Below, one piece after another: positions 13,519 through 25,010 of a stretch of 64,000 nucleotides of DNA. The stretch lies in NCBI GenBank assembly GCA_963920635.1, contig OY987298.1:42563787-42627786 (forward strand). The letters run 5' to 3'. The notes under the pieces are model-generated. The model was not told the origin of the DNA. It ran no database searches and worked only from the letters and a program-made list of their open reading frames with translations. Source of the DNA: Pseudeuparius sepicola. Lineage: Eukaryota > Arthropoda > Insecta > Coleoptera > Anthribidae. Numbering within the stretch: the first letter of the stretch is position 1; every line of letters begins with the position of its first letter. The position numbers and the translations under genes were made by a program.

Positions 13519-14214
13519 AAGTAGGTATAGTATTTTTAAAGTCACTTGAAACAGCATAAAAAACTCTAATTGCATAAAAAAAACTCAATATAGGACATAA
13601 GCGTCACGCAGTTTTTTTAAAGATACCTATACATATTCTAAAAGCAACATAATGTTTCACTTTGAAGGGTTTTTTAAGGTTGTCGTCAAACAAAACGTAA
13701 AGGTTAATGCACCATACAATATTGTCAAAAGGTCTCTAAAAAGCCATATCGATTACAACTATTTACGCAAGTATATCCTAAAATCTGTGAAATTATCGCA
13801 CGCCTATCCACCGCATTTCGCTGTACAAGTGGCCCGCCATCGAACAGTGTAGCCCATGCAAGTATTGGTGATATATTATATTAGGCGAGCATGCAGTCAG
13901 TTATTTTTACTACAATATCTATCGTCTCTGTCTCCTTCATCTCCTTTTCTTATAATACCAGGTGAGGTTTAATATGGTTAAAAAAATGTTTTGACTCGTA
14001 TTTTATTGCCGGAAGAGCTTGTTCTAGAGCTACCTTGGTAAAATACAAATGAACTCACTTGGAACACAGTGATATACGAGGCGCGATCTATTTTATAGCT
14101 TGTACCGCGCTCTGCTACTGGTAAAAATACCAGACTTATCAGCCGAAATCACCCGTATAAAATTCACAGGTTTTTATGTTGTTCCAAGTGACTTTAAAAA
14201 TACTATACCTACTT
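13519..14214. mobile_element. TIR-flanked segment, possible non-autonomous DNA element
   Basis: GTAGGTATAGTATTTTTAAA at 13521 and its complement ending near 14212 form inverted repeats of about 45 bases with few mismatches, enclosing 0.6 kb. The internal 66-residue frame at 13652-13852 has no recognisable domain. The exact ends and a target duplication could not be fixed. Confidence 0.5.
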
Positions 14215-14836
14215 CCGTCACTTAAATAACATTAATTTTTGGCTTTTTGTAATTTATTATTTATATTTATTTTTTTTTGTGTGGGGTTAAGTGTAAGTAT
14301 GGTAGTAAACTTCGTCCTTTGATTTATTTCTTCTTCTATGTTATTTCCTTTCAATAAAGACTATATTATCAGATTGTTCTGATATTATTATTATTTCTTC
14401 TGTGCAATGCGGAATTTCCCTACTTATGTAACCTGTGCTTTCTATTTTTGTTTCTTTGAAAATAGGTGTGCGAAAATATGTGTGCGACTCCAACAAAAAC
14501 TGAAGATTGGGTTTTGGCAAACATTTATAAGGAATTTTTACTAACAGGAGCTGCAACAAGCTACAACCATTATACAACAATATCCTCGGTCACATCAACT
14601 AATTCTCAGAAATCGTATCACGTAGACTTACTGATGATAATGAACAACAAAATACCGAGAGAAAAGTTCTTCAGACTAGACAGCAGTGGCGTAGCTATCA
14701 TATAGCGGGAGTAAGACGATATTGGGGCGCCGGAACGATTTTATTAATGCAGAGATAAGACTGAAGAATGAAAAAAATCGCTGATTCTTAACGAAACCAT
14801 GTCGGTGATTTAACACGAGTGAAAATGATGCACAAA

Positions 14837-14983
14837 GGTCTACAGATTCCCTAAGTGGCAAAGAATTCAATGTCATCGATACAGGGGCAGCGGCATGATT
14901 TTTTTTTCATTTCTCGATCTATCTTTAAAAAAAAACAGTATCGATGACATTGAAATCTTTGCCATAGAGGGAGTCTGTAAACC
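14837..14983. mobile_element. Small MITE, 147 bp
   Basis: GGTCTACAGATTCCCTAAGT at the left and the complement of GGGAGTCTGTAAACC at the right begin terminal inverted repeats of about 46 bases, which include TTCAATGTCATCGATAC and its inverse. The spacer is about 55 bp. The downstream word AAACCATGGATGG lies outside it. Confidence 0.65.
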
Positions 14984-16480
14984 ATGGATGGCTCAGGGTT
15001 TTAGGCGCTGGTGCCAGATTTAAACCGTGGATGGGATTTTACCAAACCGTGCCTAAAAACCGTGTCAGTAGATGTTTTCGTTCTGTTAGTCTTCTTCAAA
15101 AGCCACACATAATCAGAGTTTACAATAATTCAAGTTTTAATTTTCGCATTTTCACAAAGTCCAAGATGTCGGACGCTCTGAAATTTTGAAAACCATGCAA
15201 AGTTAGTTAAAAATAGCTGAAATCTTGAGGAAAATTATCAAGAAATCGAATACTAAGCTTTAGATTTGACAACAGCTCCTTTTTTGTAAGACCGAATGAG
15301 TAATTTATTATTCTCCTTAAAGTAGCCTTAGCTACACATACCAAGCAATAACAAAATAAGATAACGTAGTGACACCATAAGGTAATCATTAAATATCTGT
15401 ATTTTTTTTTAATTTTCAAAGTTTTCTAATTTTTTATCGTCCCCATAGATTGGAAACAAGTAATATTTTAGCAGAATTTTAAATCATCTTTAAAAAGTTC
15501 TAGCATTTTTCAAACGTTCGGTAGATTTGGTATCCTCGGCCATCTTGAATGTTACTACAACAAACATATTTAATTTCATAAAAACTATGTACATATAATT
15601 TTAAACTTATATGTACCTGATGAAAAATGTGAAACGGGAAAGTATCGCAAATGACAATCAAAGGTGTCTAGATTGTGAACAACTATAAAATCGTGTTGTT
15701 ATGAGTTTAGTGACCCAAGGGCAAGGGACGATATACATTACTGTTGACAGTGTTAATATTTTAAGAGCGCAAAAAATAAAAATCACTTCTAGCTGGAAAG
15801 CCTTATTGGCACTTTTTGCATTCAATAGGGTTTGAGATTTGCGATGAAGCCTTTTCCAAAAGGCTTCTAGCTTTTGGAGCCCTTTTGCAAAAGCTTTGAT
15901 CCGTATATGTATCGTAATATAGATAGTGGATACCTGCCAACAGCTGCCTGTACTACTAAAGAGCCGCAGTATTTTCTTTGTTCGTCCGCACACTTATTTG
16001 TGGGCGGCCTACTATTACATTCTGATTTTTAAAATGACAGGTTCAGAGGCATATACGAGTACGTATATATTACATTTTTGAACGTATCAATTTGTAGAAA
16101 CACGCGCGTAGCCCCACCTTAACCATGTTCCAGACCACTAATAAATTCACGACAACATAATAAAATGGAATCAAATTACTTAACTATTGAAATACTATAT
16201 TTATGGCCTTCTGAGTCACAATCAACTGATATTATAATATTTATCGGAACCCCAACCAAAGGACAAATAATTGTAAATAGCCGTCATTTATTACAACTTC
16301 AACGATGTATTTAGCACCTTTAAATCACTGTAATTTATTGCAAGTTGCAGTCTATGATGATAGCATTAATCTCCTCAAGTTCGTACGGCCATTGAAGCAT
16401 AGGAACTTGGGTGTTGACCAATAAGCCGATGCCGGTACCGAGATTGTTGTTTATTTTATTTGTGGCTTACTCAAATGCAT
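14984..16480. other. Non-coding region, no gene supported
   Basis: The 111-residue minus-strand frame at 15658-15993 and the 70-residue frame at 15207-15419 show no recognisable domain and no splice context. No repeats or RNA genes were recognised. Confidence 0.35.
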
Positions 16481-16608
16481 AGTGGCTTACAGTGGCGTAT
16501 CCAGGATTAACGTCTGGGAGGGGCAATCGGTTATAAATAACAAAACTCTGTCCATAATTTTTACGAATAAAAACAGAACAAAATCATATTTTCTGAAATA
16601 AATAAATA

Positions 16609-17266
16609 CAGGGTGTCCGGAAATAAATGAACCAACTTGAAAAATTTGAAAATATGACGAAAAGTTCATATGAACATGGGTCTGCAGACGTTTGGTTTTC
16701 GAGATGCAGGGTGTTGAAATTGAAATTTTGTTTTCAATTTTTTTTAAGTAACTTTTTGAGACGACAAAATTTTCTTGCAAAGTTTGGTAGCCGGAGTTTT
16801 TTTTGGGAAAGGAAGTCACAATTTGGTATTATTTTTGGTGCAATCCGTAGAGGGCTATACGCTCGGCTATACGCTCGGCTATACGCTATCATTATTTAAT
16901 TTAATTTGCCCTAACTTTTTTGACAGTAAAATTTTACTACCATTTTGTGGATGTATCCTCTTCCCAAACGTTTTCTAAGCAAAAAAGGTATACTTGGTGA
17001 ATAACGCCAGTGACTGTTTTCGAGAAATTTAAAAATAAAATTTAAATAAACAAGCACATTTATTTTTTGACAGTTTACTTAATTAACTTGTTTTTTTTTC
17101 AAGAAAATTTTGTCGTCTCAAAAAGTTACTTAAAAAAATCGAAAATAAAATTTAAATTTCAACACCCTACATCTCGAAAACCAAACATCTGCGGACCTAT
17201 TCATAGGAACTTTTCGTCATATTTTCAATTTTTTTTAAATTTTTTAAGTTATTACCGGACACCCTG
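16609..17266. mobile_element. Foldback element nested in the hAT element
   Basis: Starts CAGGGTGTCCGGAAATAA and ends ATTACCGGACACCCTG, with TA on both sides (16607-16608 and 17267-17268). The arms pair over about 180 bases, including GTTTTCGAGATGCAGGGTGT and its inverse, and AAGTAACTTTTTGAGACGAC and its inverse. The centre has a short triplication of GGCTATACGCTC near 16852-16885. No transposase is present. Confidence 0.88.
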
Positions 17267-17304
17267 TATAACATAAAAATAATTTTTCCTCAAACCAGTA
17301 AAAT

Positions 17305-17532
17305 CTATATCACAAAATCAAGTATTCTTTTTTTGGTCTTGAGCTCGTTAAATATCTCCTCTGGAGATATGGGTATTTCAGGGTACACATAAAGGAATGT
17401 TAAGCCATTCAGTGGGTTTTCGCTAATATTGTCTCTAATATAAATTTTTAAAATTTTCAGTTTTGAAAATGTTCTTTCTGGCGTGGCGGTGCACACTGTA
17501 ATTGTGCAAAATATGTTTAGTAGGTTGTTTTG
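17305..17532 (-). pseudogene. hAT transposase C-terminal dimerisation domain, fragment
   Basis: Reading the minus strand gives NLLNIFCTITVCTATPERTF, then SKLKILKIYI and about 40 further residues before the stop at 17305. This matches the hAT C-terminal dimerisation domain, whose hallmark is a short hydrophobic stretch followed by T-A-x-x-E-R-x-F-S-x-L-K. In intact elements it follows the RNase H-like catalytic core. Here nothing of the core (D, D, E or the zinc finger) is recognisable upstream, so this is a leftover 3' end. Its place inside an element with hAT ends and an 8-bp duplication makes the assignment firm, although the segment itself is non-functional. Confidence 0.8.
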
Positions 17533-18029
17533 CCTAGTTTACGGTTACCTACACGCTGCACAGAATATCTAGCTACGCTATACGGCGCGGCGGCGCGTTC
17601 TCAAATCTACTGCACAGGTTACAAACAACAAATTGTAGATGTTTGATGTTCACTGCATTTTCAGATTAGGCCAGGAGTATATAATTTTTGGTATTATTAA
17701 TTTTGATATTACCATCTCGTTTATCTCGACAGGTGTGGGGGGGGGGCAATTGCCCCCTTTGCCCCCCCCCTGAATACGCCACTGGTGGCTTATACGACGG
17801 GTCTGAAACATTCCCGGATTCCGAAGGGGCTGTGTGTATTTTCAGAAAAAGGCAATGACGAAAAACAAAGTTTGAGAAAATTTTTTCCTGTGTGTACTGG
17901 GTGCTCGAAAAAGAGTGCCAAAGTTTTAACAAACGTATTTAAAAGCAACAACAACGAAAATTCAATTTTTTCTCAGGCATTTTTCCTATTAAAATAATAC
18001 TAACGATTTGCTTATAGGGCTAAAATCAC

Positions 18030-18146
18030 ACAGAACTTCGTTATTTATAAACCGATTTGGACTTTTTTTTTATTTGAAAGGGTATACCTACAGAATGGTC
18101 CCATTTAAATTTGAAGAAAGAATTCCACCCCTAAGGGTGGACAAAT
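18030..18146. repeat. Left part of a ~115-bp satellite array split by a transposon
   Basis: The unit contains AACCGATTTGGACT, then CCCATTTAAATTTGAAGAAA, then TTCCACCCCTAAGGGTGG. The same unit continues on the far side of the transposon at 21177-21700, so the transposon at 18147-21176 split the array. Confidence 0.8.
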
Positions 18147-21100
18147 GGCTGATGCTCGGGAAAAGTAGTATAACTCTGAATTCTTTATGGCCAATTGAAG
18201 TTTGTTTTCATTTCTGAAATTAATGTATAATTATATCATGAAGTTTTTTTCACCATTATCTCAATAGTAATATATTTTACAGGCACAAAATCACAAATAG
18301 TAGTTTTTGTTCAATTTTATCACAAAAAAAGGAAAAAATCAGGAGTTATACTTTTTGACACATAACATAAAAGACTTATATCATTTTTCACAGCTAAAAA
18401 AAAACAAAACGTAGCAAAGTTCAGAAAATTTTTATTGGAAAAATAAATACAAAATTAGCATACTGAGGTAGTTTTTATTAATATAGGTCTTGTTCAAAAT
18501 CTTCAGGTTCAACAAGTGGATCCTGCACTGTCTTATTCGATACCAAATTACGATAAAAGGCATGGAAGGTTTCGTCTATGAAAGGTAATAATTCAATCAG
18601 GTTTTGTTTTTTGTCTTCGTTTATTGGATTGGGGAATTTTAGAGTAGGCGGCATCTCAGATTTTTTATTTAGTCGGACCCCTCTTCTTTTTATTTGAATA
18701 ATTTTGAATGGAGCTTCAGTATCTAAAGTTTCCTTATACTTTACAACGCCAAATTCCTTATCATAACGCAGCCATTTTATATTTTGCCAAATTATCTTTT
18801 CTTCCTCACTGTTCATCTTCTTTTTCTGAAAATTGCTGTTAAGTAAACTAGCAAAATCGAAAAAATCATCTTTCTTCATTTCCGTGACTGAGAATGTTTT
18901 AGATTTTCCACATAAACGTACGAGTTGATACCAATCACGTGGATGATGAATTGGTGAATCGTACTTCGCCTTTTTTTTCTCGATCACTGAATGATCCCAG
19001 TCCGATTCCATATGGGTGTGCCCAGGCACAAGGAATTTGTGATCCACAGTTTCGAGTTGCTTCACTTTTTGAAGTAATAGTGTAAACATGACAGCTACAT
19101 GCCAATTTTTATTCTGCCCGGAGCATGTGTCTGAATATAGAGTTACATGTTTGACCCCTGGAGAAAGACCTTCACTTAAATGCTTAAAAAGGCAGGATGC
19201 AATATTATTTGCCCCTCGACCAGAGATAGCTTCATGCCACATCATATTGAATGAGGCGTTGTCATCACATCTGTGTATTGTCAAGTTGACCGTCCATAAT
19301 TGGCGTTTATAGAAAGCAACTGAAGTGGCAAGGGAAGGAGTTGGTAGGCATTGCTGTAAATCGAAAGTATAAGTAACTTTGGTAAAGTCTACTTTCGATG
19401 CCTCTTTGTCTAACTTTTTCTGATTGTACGCACTCTCAGCTTCTTCTTGGTGTTTACTTAACTTCTCCTTATATTGCGTAACCTCCAGTTCATCCTTAGT
19501 TGCCTTTATCAACATCGTTAATTTATCGCAAGCCTGACAGGTGTCTTTTTGTGGACTTTTAATTTTGATATTCATAGTTTTAAAAACACGTTCGTAAACT
19601 GGTCTACTGATGATCCTATTTCCATTGTTCCATTTAGTATATTCTTCGTACATACGTGAGAGTGTGTAGTGAGGAGGTAAATATTTCTGTGTCGATTGCT
19701 GACGACAGTAATGGCTCTCGTATGCGGGAATGGATAAAATATGTTTTTTTATCAGGTCGATGTCAGAAGAGCAAATTTTATTTTTTGGTGCTGCAAGACC
19801 TCGCCTGTCATCTTCAATAATTCCTGATACCGATTTACACTTGTTAGCCAAAACTGTAGTGATGTATCCATTTGATAGATCAAAAGTATCTTGAAAACAT
19901 TTTTTGCAGATTCTAACTAGTTCGCCATCAATCCTAAGGTTATACTGAAAAGACAGTTGCCCATTTTTTTGCTTCTGTGGATCACTGACTTTAGTTTTGT
20001 GTTCTTTCTTTTTTGTTTTATTAATCAAATCTGCTATAAAAACTACTTTCTTTTTGTGATTTTCAATAGACCAATACTCTTCAAAAACCACCCTTCTCTT
20101 ATTATTATCTATACGGTTTCTACAATCAAGACGACACCTCTTTTCAAATCTCGAAGAACCCGAGCTCTAACAATCTTTCCTTTATTGCTTGTGTATTATT
20201 TTCCTTCATTTCGTTTGCGTTTTCTTTCAGCTCTTACCTGTCTCGTCTCTCCTTTCTTAATTCTCTTCTGTGATCTGACTATCTTCAGCCGATTCTGTTT
20301 TTCACTTAACGGCTCTTCATCCGAACTGGAATATTCTTCATGGGTTTCAATAATAGGAGGATTGTTACATGCGAAATCGGTATGAGATTGGATCCCTTTT
20401 GTCTCAGGTTCATCATATGCTTCAAAAGTTTCAAACATGTTCGTTGACTGTCGACTTTCAGTTTGGCGATCTATTATAAAGCCTTCATCAGTGCTGCCTT
20501 TGTGAAAATCTTCAGTAGAACAATAATTCACCACGTTATAGTTCTCTTTGTCAGGATCAGGTGTACACCAGGAAATATCTTCATATCTCATATCACAAGA
20601 TGAAACTGATTTTGCCGGACTTGACTCTAAAGATGAAAAAAGAGCGAACATACATTACAAAATACACAATAAAAACAACCAATAAACTTACCAATACCCG
20701 GGATATGTTTTGTTTACACATATTAAGAATCTGTAGAGCTCTTTTCGACGCCATTTTTTAAACCGTCACGATAAACAACCGCCCTAGACGATTACTATTT
20801 CCATACTGAATGCATTTTTAACAAGAACTGACAGGGTTTAGGGAATAACGTCTGCGCACAAATTTGTGTAAACTAGTACAAGTCATTGCAGTTTACATGA
20901 GATAAATGTGCAAAATAATATAAGTCTGACTTATGCTATTATACACCAGCTATACTTTAGTGCAAAATAGTAAAAGTAGACATGTTCTTCTTTTCCCGAT
21001 CGATTGAAAAATTTTTTTGACTTATACTAAATTAACATTCTATTTTCATGCCGTCCAATTGAGACCTTACTTATATTACTTTTCCCAGTAAAACTAGTAA

Positions 21101-21176
21101 CATTTAAAATGTTTGTGGTGCACTTAACTCATTTTTGCTGAAAACGGACTTATACTACTTCTCCCGAGCATCAGCC
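18147..21176 (-). mobile_element. Intact DNA transposon of a DUF7869-like family, 3.03 kb
   Basis: Terminal inverted repeats of 27 bp with one mismatch: GGCTGATGCTCGGGAAAAGT at 18147 and its inverse ending at 21176 (…CTCCCGAGCATCAGCC). AAAT lies on both sides (18143-18146 and 21177-21180). Removing one AAAT restores the satellite word seen in neighbouring units (GGACAAATAGGGGATG), giving a natural empty site. The duplication is 4 bp, or 2 bp if the ends are taken as TGGC…GCCA. Words such as CTTATATTACTTTTCCCAG (about 21069) and AGTAAAAGTAGACATG (about 20968) resemble the TIR and may be subterminal transposase sites. One multi-exon transposase gene fills the interior. Confidence 0.88.
18478..20754 (-). 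CDS. Spliced RNase H-like (DDE-type) transposase, DUF7869-like
   Basis: Three exons are proposed on the minus strand: 20754-20692 (starts MASKRALQILN), 20624-20238 and 20166-18478, about 712 residues. Intron 2 (20237-20167, 71 bp, phase 0) has donor CAG|GTAAGAG and acceptor TTAG, and splicing skips stops in both flanking frames. Intron 1 has donor GTAAGTTT, but its acceptor AG at 20626-20625 is less certain. Visible motifs: an acidic N-terminus, then basic RKR-rich sequence, cysteine pairs (CRLDC, CKKC, CQAC), a FDLQQCLPTP segment (Asp near residue 417), LYSDTCSGQNKN (Asp near 495) and PGHTHMESDWDHSVIEK (Glu/Asp near 536-545). These are candidate catalytic acids of an RNase H fold. Similar uncharacterised proteins with SDxCxGQNKN are widespread in arthropods. 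The gene is uninterrupted inside matching inverted repeats, so it is probably recent and possibly active. It would act in the nucleus on the element ends. The polyadenylation region lies between 18478 and the left TIR. Confidence 0.82.
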
Positions 21177-21700
21177 AAATAGGGGATGAAATTTCATATT
21201 GAACCGATTTCGACTATTCTTTTTTATTAGAAATGTAGTACCTTAGAAGTGGCCCCATTTAAATTTGAAGAAAAAATTCCACCCCTAAGGGGATGAAATT
21301 TCATATTGGATCGATTTCGATGATTCTCTATTTATTAGAAAGGGATTACTTTAGGAGTGGCCCCATTTAAATTTGAAGAAAAAATTCCACCCGGAAGGGT
21401 GAAAAATAAGGGATGCGATTTCATATTGGACCGATTTCGATGATTCTTTCTTTATTGGAAAGAGGGTACCTTAGGTGTGGTCCCATTTAAGTTTAAATAA
21501 AAAATTCCACCCCTAAGGGTAGATAAATAGGGGATGAAAGTTCATATTGGACCGATTTGGATGATTCTTATTTTATTAGAAAGGAGTTACCTTAAGTGTG
21601 GTCACATTTAAATTTGAAGAGAAATTAAATTTGAAGAGAAAAATTTCAATTCTAAGGGTGGACAAATAAGGGATGGAATTTAATATTGGACTGATTACGA
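21177..21700. repeat. ~108-120-bp satellite, about five units
   Basis: Tandem units each carry GGGATGAAATTTCATATTGG, then a CCGATTTCGATGATTCT-like word, CCCATTTAAATTTGAAGAAA and TTCCACCC. Unit starts are near 21184, 21292, 21412, 21532 and 21672. Units differ by about 10-20 percent, and the last is the most diverged. Confidence 0.85.
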
Positions 21701-21719
21701 TAATTCTTAATAATATAGA

Positions 21720-22150
21720 AATTTTAATAAAAATTCAAAAATTTGCCCGTATGCACACTCCACTAAAAATTAAAAAAATAATAACAAAAAATAACACCAA
21801 CTTCACAAATTTGCCTGTATGCACATTTCAACTAGAATTTTAGAAATATTTTTCTCTTTCTAAATTGAGTTAGTTATCTTTGGAGTCGGTGACAGTAAGT
21901 TATGATGTATGCAGGATATGATGTATTCATATATCTAAATAGATTTAAATTCCTTGCCTTGACTGTCGCCAAATCCAAAGATAACTCAATTTGGAAAGAG
22001 AAAAATATTTCTAAAATTTTAGTTGAAATGTGCATACGGGCAAATTTGTGAAGTCGGTGTTATTTTTTGATTTTTTTTTTAATTTTTAGTGGAGTGTGCA
22101 CACGGGCAAATTTTTGAAGTAGGTTTTAATTTTTTTGTTAAAATTTTTTC
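21720..22150. repeat. Foldback repeat with ~165-bp arms
   Basis: TTGCCCGTATGCACACTCCA (about 21743) and AAAGATAACTCAATTTGGAA (about 21977) belong to two inverted arms separated by a spacer of about 75 bp near 21890-21965. Within each arm the word GCAAATTT…TGTGCATACGGGCAAATTTG occurs twice. No target duplication was fixed. Confidence 0.7.
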
Positions 22151-23245
22151 TAGCCTCCTGCCAGTCAAGCACGAGTTATTTTTAAATAGTTGTATTTACC
22201 CGCGTTCAGATAGTGAGGTGCGGGTGGAGGGACATTTTGTAAAAATTCCAGCACTCATAGGCGCCCGGTGCGGCATTTGCCAGGGGGTAGCTAACCTTTG
22301 TGGTTGGGAGGGGGTCACAAATTAAAAAAATGGATTGAATGCTCATGCCAAAAAATGCGCTGCAGGCGAAAATTTTTCAAACATTCAAGGTCAAATAGTA
22401 TAAATGAACGAATGACAACTGGTGGTAATTTTCTCTTTATTAATTTATTAATCATTTGTAGCCAAGAAGTACCTACCTACTCCTTTTTATTTTAGAGACC
22501 CAGTGTCACCAATATAGCAATTTATTTTGGTGTAAGCAACTGACAGCTAGTGACAGTTTCGCATTGTTCTGATTTTGGCATGGCTAACTTGATGTTAACA
22601 ATTATTTTGATAGACATTGTCAATAGCATAATAGAAAACTTATTTTTTTGTATTTTTTTTCTTATGCGACCCCATTAAAATTGTATTGTATCGTATTCAG
22701 AAAGTTCAAATGTATCAATTTTCACCAAAAAAGGTATATGGAGCCATTTTAAAAAATAAATCGGTTACCATGGCAACCACATTTTGATTGCTTGATTGCT
22801 TGATATCACTAAACGGGAATTAATTTCCCCTAACACTTTTATTAAAACATATTTTAAGAAATATAAGCAATATACCACACCACAATTTCTATCCACACTG
22901 TATAGCAATGGCGCCTTAATATTTATACGAAAACAAAGGGGCCCAGAATTTTTGATCTAGGGCGTCTTCCTTTTTTCCGCCTCTAAATTCCGCAGAGTCC
23001 GAGGTCATTGTTTCTCCATTGTGTAATAATAACTTCATATTCAGACTGATATTCGGCTGAGGTATTTAGTTGTCGCTATCAACAAAAATTAGTCATTGTA
23101 TCGTTTTTTAACATAACAATAGTTAAGAAAACTAGGTCTGTAGGTATACCTAATTTATTACAGACGATCAACAGCACAACCAAGAGGGAAATAAATACCG
23201 CTTCTGTCTTTCTGTAGTTTATTTACATTGTTGTATACTTATATC
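22151..23245. other. Non-coding region with dispersed repeat pieces
   Basis: The word AATGCGCTGCAGGCGAAAAT near 22353 is an inverted relative of the TTCGCCTGCGGCGCATTTT motif at 11936 and 52.06 kb, so this is part of the same dispersed family. An X-box-like site is at 22764. No gene was recognised. Confidence 0.45.
22764..22777. promoter_or_regulatory. RFX X-box-like motif
   Basis: GTTACCATGGCAAC is a near-palindromic, textbook-like X-box matching GTHNYYATRRNAAC at all positions. No adjacent gene could be identified. Confidence 0.35.
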
Positions 23246-23248
23246 AAG

Positions 23249-24385
23249 TAATAGTTATTTATGTACCAAGGCAATGAAGTTCAACTTTTTATGACTCATG
23301 TGTAATTTAGTTACCTAGGCCTCTGGCCGAGGCAAATAAACCACATAAAAGTCATAAAAACAACTTCAGTGCCGAGGTACACATTATATTTTTTTAATCG
23401 GAAAAAAATGTTTTATTAGGCGAACTAATAATTATAAGGGATCACCCGTCCATGAACCGACTACGCTGCCTATTGTGCTGTCTGCATGTAAAATATATTT
23501 TTTCTTGAAATCGGCATTAAAATGTCCCAAAACCGTCATTAAAAGCACAGAAATCTTACAATAATGTAGCCCATTATTGTACGATTTTTTCAATAAGTAG
23601 GCCTTGGCGAGATGTAAACATCAAACGTCAGACGCGGAGAAATCGCCCGTCAAAAGTGACCAAATATTCAAAACCCGGCCGATAAAGGCTCATTTAACTT
23701 TTCGTACACATTGCGAAATTGTTTCCTATATAGAAGCGCAATCCTTCAGTATACATATTTTAGTAAATTTGAAAATCAATAGATTTGTTGTGTAGGCTGC
23801 ACAAGAAGCAGCAGTTTGGTTTTTCTGTCAGAAGGTGCCGTACATCATTATACTTGTCCTAGGTAGAGCGATCGGTAAAGTCAAGCAACGCCGCGCGTAG
23901 TCGGTTCGTGGATGGGTGATCCCTTATTATTATTTTCTTGCCTAATAAAACATTTTGTTTTCCGATTTCAAGAAAAATATAATATGTACCTCGGCACTGA
24001 AGTTCTTTTTATGACTCATGTGGTTTATTTGCCTCGGCCAGAGGCCTCAGCAACTAAACTCCACATGAGTCATAAAAAGGTGAACTTCAGTGCCTTGGTA
24101 CATAAATAACTATTATTCAAACGTACTAAAATATTTATACTGAAAGATTGTTCTGCTATAGGTAACAATTTCGCAATGCGTACGAAAAGTTAAATGGGAT
24201 TTATTGGCCGGGTTTTGAATATTTGGCCACTTTTGACGGGCGATGGCTCCGCGTCTGAAGTTTCATGTTTACATCTCGTGAAGGCCTACTTATTGAAAAA
24301 ATCGTACAATAATGGGCTACTTCAGTGCCGATTTCTGAGCTTTTAATGACGATTTTCAGACATTTCACTACCGATTTCAAGAAAA
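23249..24385. mobile_element. Compound of a ~600-bp repeat family (copy A)
   Basis: A full forward unit runs from about 23503 (TTCTTGAAATCGGCATTAAA) to 24113 (…GGTACATAAATAACT). A partial inverted unit precedes it (23249-23490) and another follows (24117-24385), so the whole is a complex palindrome. The same unit recurs at 36627-37235 (forward) and 59047-59655 (inverted), with pieces at 49.4-49.6 kb. Each carries a ~115-bp palindrome beside the AGTTATTTATGTACC end. There is no coding capacity and the superfamily is not recognised. Confidence 0.75.
23986..24101. repeat. 115-bp palindrome within repeat family (copy A)
   Basis: The sequence from GTACCTCGGCACTGAAG to CTTCAGTGCCTTGGTAC is almost self-complementary, with an inner GACTCATGTGG…CCACATGAGTC and a core GCCTCGGCCAGAGGC. 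Inverted or related copies lie at 23263-23380, 37110-37225 and 59056-59171. Confidence 0.85.
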
Positions 24386-24689
24386 CTTTATTATTTGTCT
24401 AGTAAATAAACTGTATTCATTCATTATTATCATTATTATACCTATATTTTTACTTCGAAAATTTTTAAGCAAACATTTTTGATTATTTATGTTTTATTCA
24501 CGCACGACCCTTTACGTGACACTAGGGGGTCAGACCATAGATAGTATATTATGCCCCCTTCTTTTGGAAGAGGCTTTAAACGTATCGCATTTTTCAAGAG
24601 AAAAGTTGTTGTCAACTTACCTGTCACATTCATATTAGTATTAGGCCACATTTAATCTTTTGTGTGGTTCCCAATTCACAAAAACGTCA

Positions 24690-25010
24690 CAAATCCTCCT
24701 TCGAACATTGTAGATGAGTCGTTTTCTTTGGCAAAACATTGTAGAGCAATGATGCCCTATTGTTTTTTTTACAAAAACGATATACGTAAATTGTCCATCG
24801 AACATTGTAGAGCAATGTTGACGAATCGAAATATTTTCTTTGGCAAAACATTGTACAGCAATGATGCTCTATCGTGTTTACAACGACGATATAGGTAAAT
24901 CGTCCATCGAACAATGTATATCAATGTTGACGACCCAAAACGTTTTCCTTGGCAAAACACTGTGTAGCAAAGATGGCACAAACATTGTAGGTATAGCAAA
25001 GTTGACGACG
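24690..25010. repeat. ~110-bp diverged tandem repeat, three units
   Basis: TTTGGCAAAACATTGTAGAG at 24728 recurs at 24840 and in altered form at 24949, spaced 112 and 109 bp. Each unit also has an AACATTGTAGAGCAATG-like inverted word and CGATATA.GTAAAT.GTCCATCGAAC. The short frames on both strands here come from the repeat. Confidence 0.8.

Larger units (their letters stand above)
16490..17784 (-). mobile_element. Decayed hAT transposon, 1.3 kb
   Basis: Starts CAGTGGCGTATCCAGG and ends TGAATACGCCACTG. It is flanked by an exact 8-bp duplication GTGGCTTA at 16482-16489 and 17785-17792, diagnostic for hAT. G-runs near 17735-17770 are the usual polymorphic subterminal tract. It still holds a remnant of the transposase C-terminus on the minus strand and is interrupted by a foldback at 16609-17266. 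Confidence 0.92.

Noticed and set aside
16627..16978. Frames with repeated LGYTLGYTL peptide
   Set aside because: A short triplication of GGCTATACGCTC in a foldback element. No gene evidence.
20196..20651. Independent 151-residue gene upstream of the transposase
   Set aside because: An internal CAG|GTAAGAG donor and the downstream acceptor join it to the transposase. Its last codons read into the intron.
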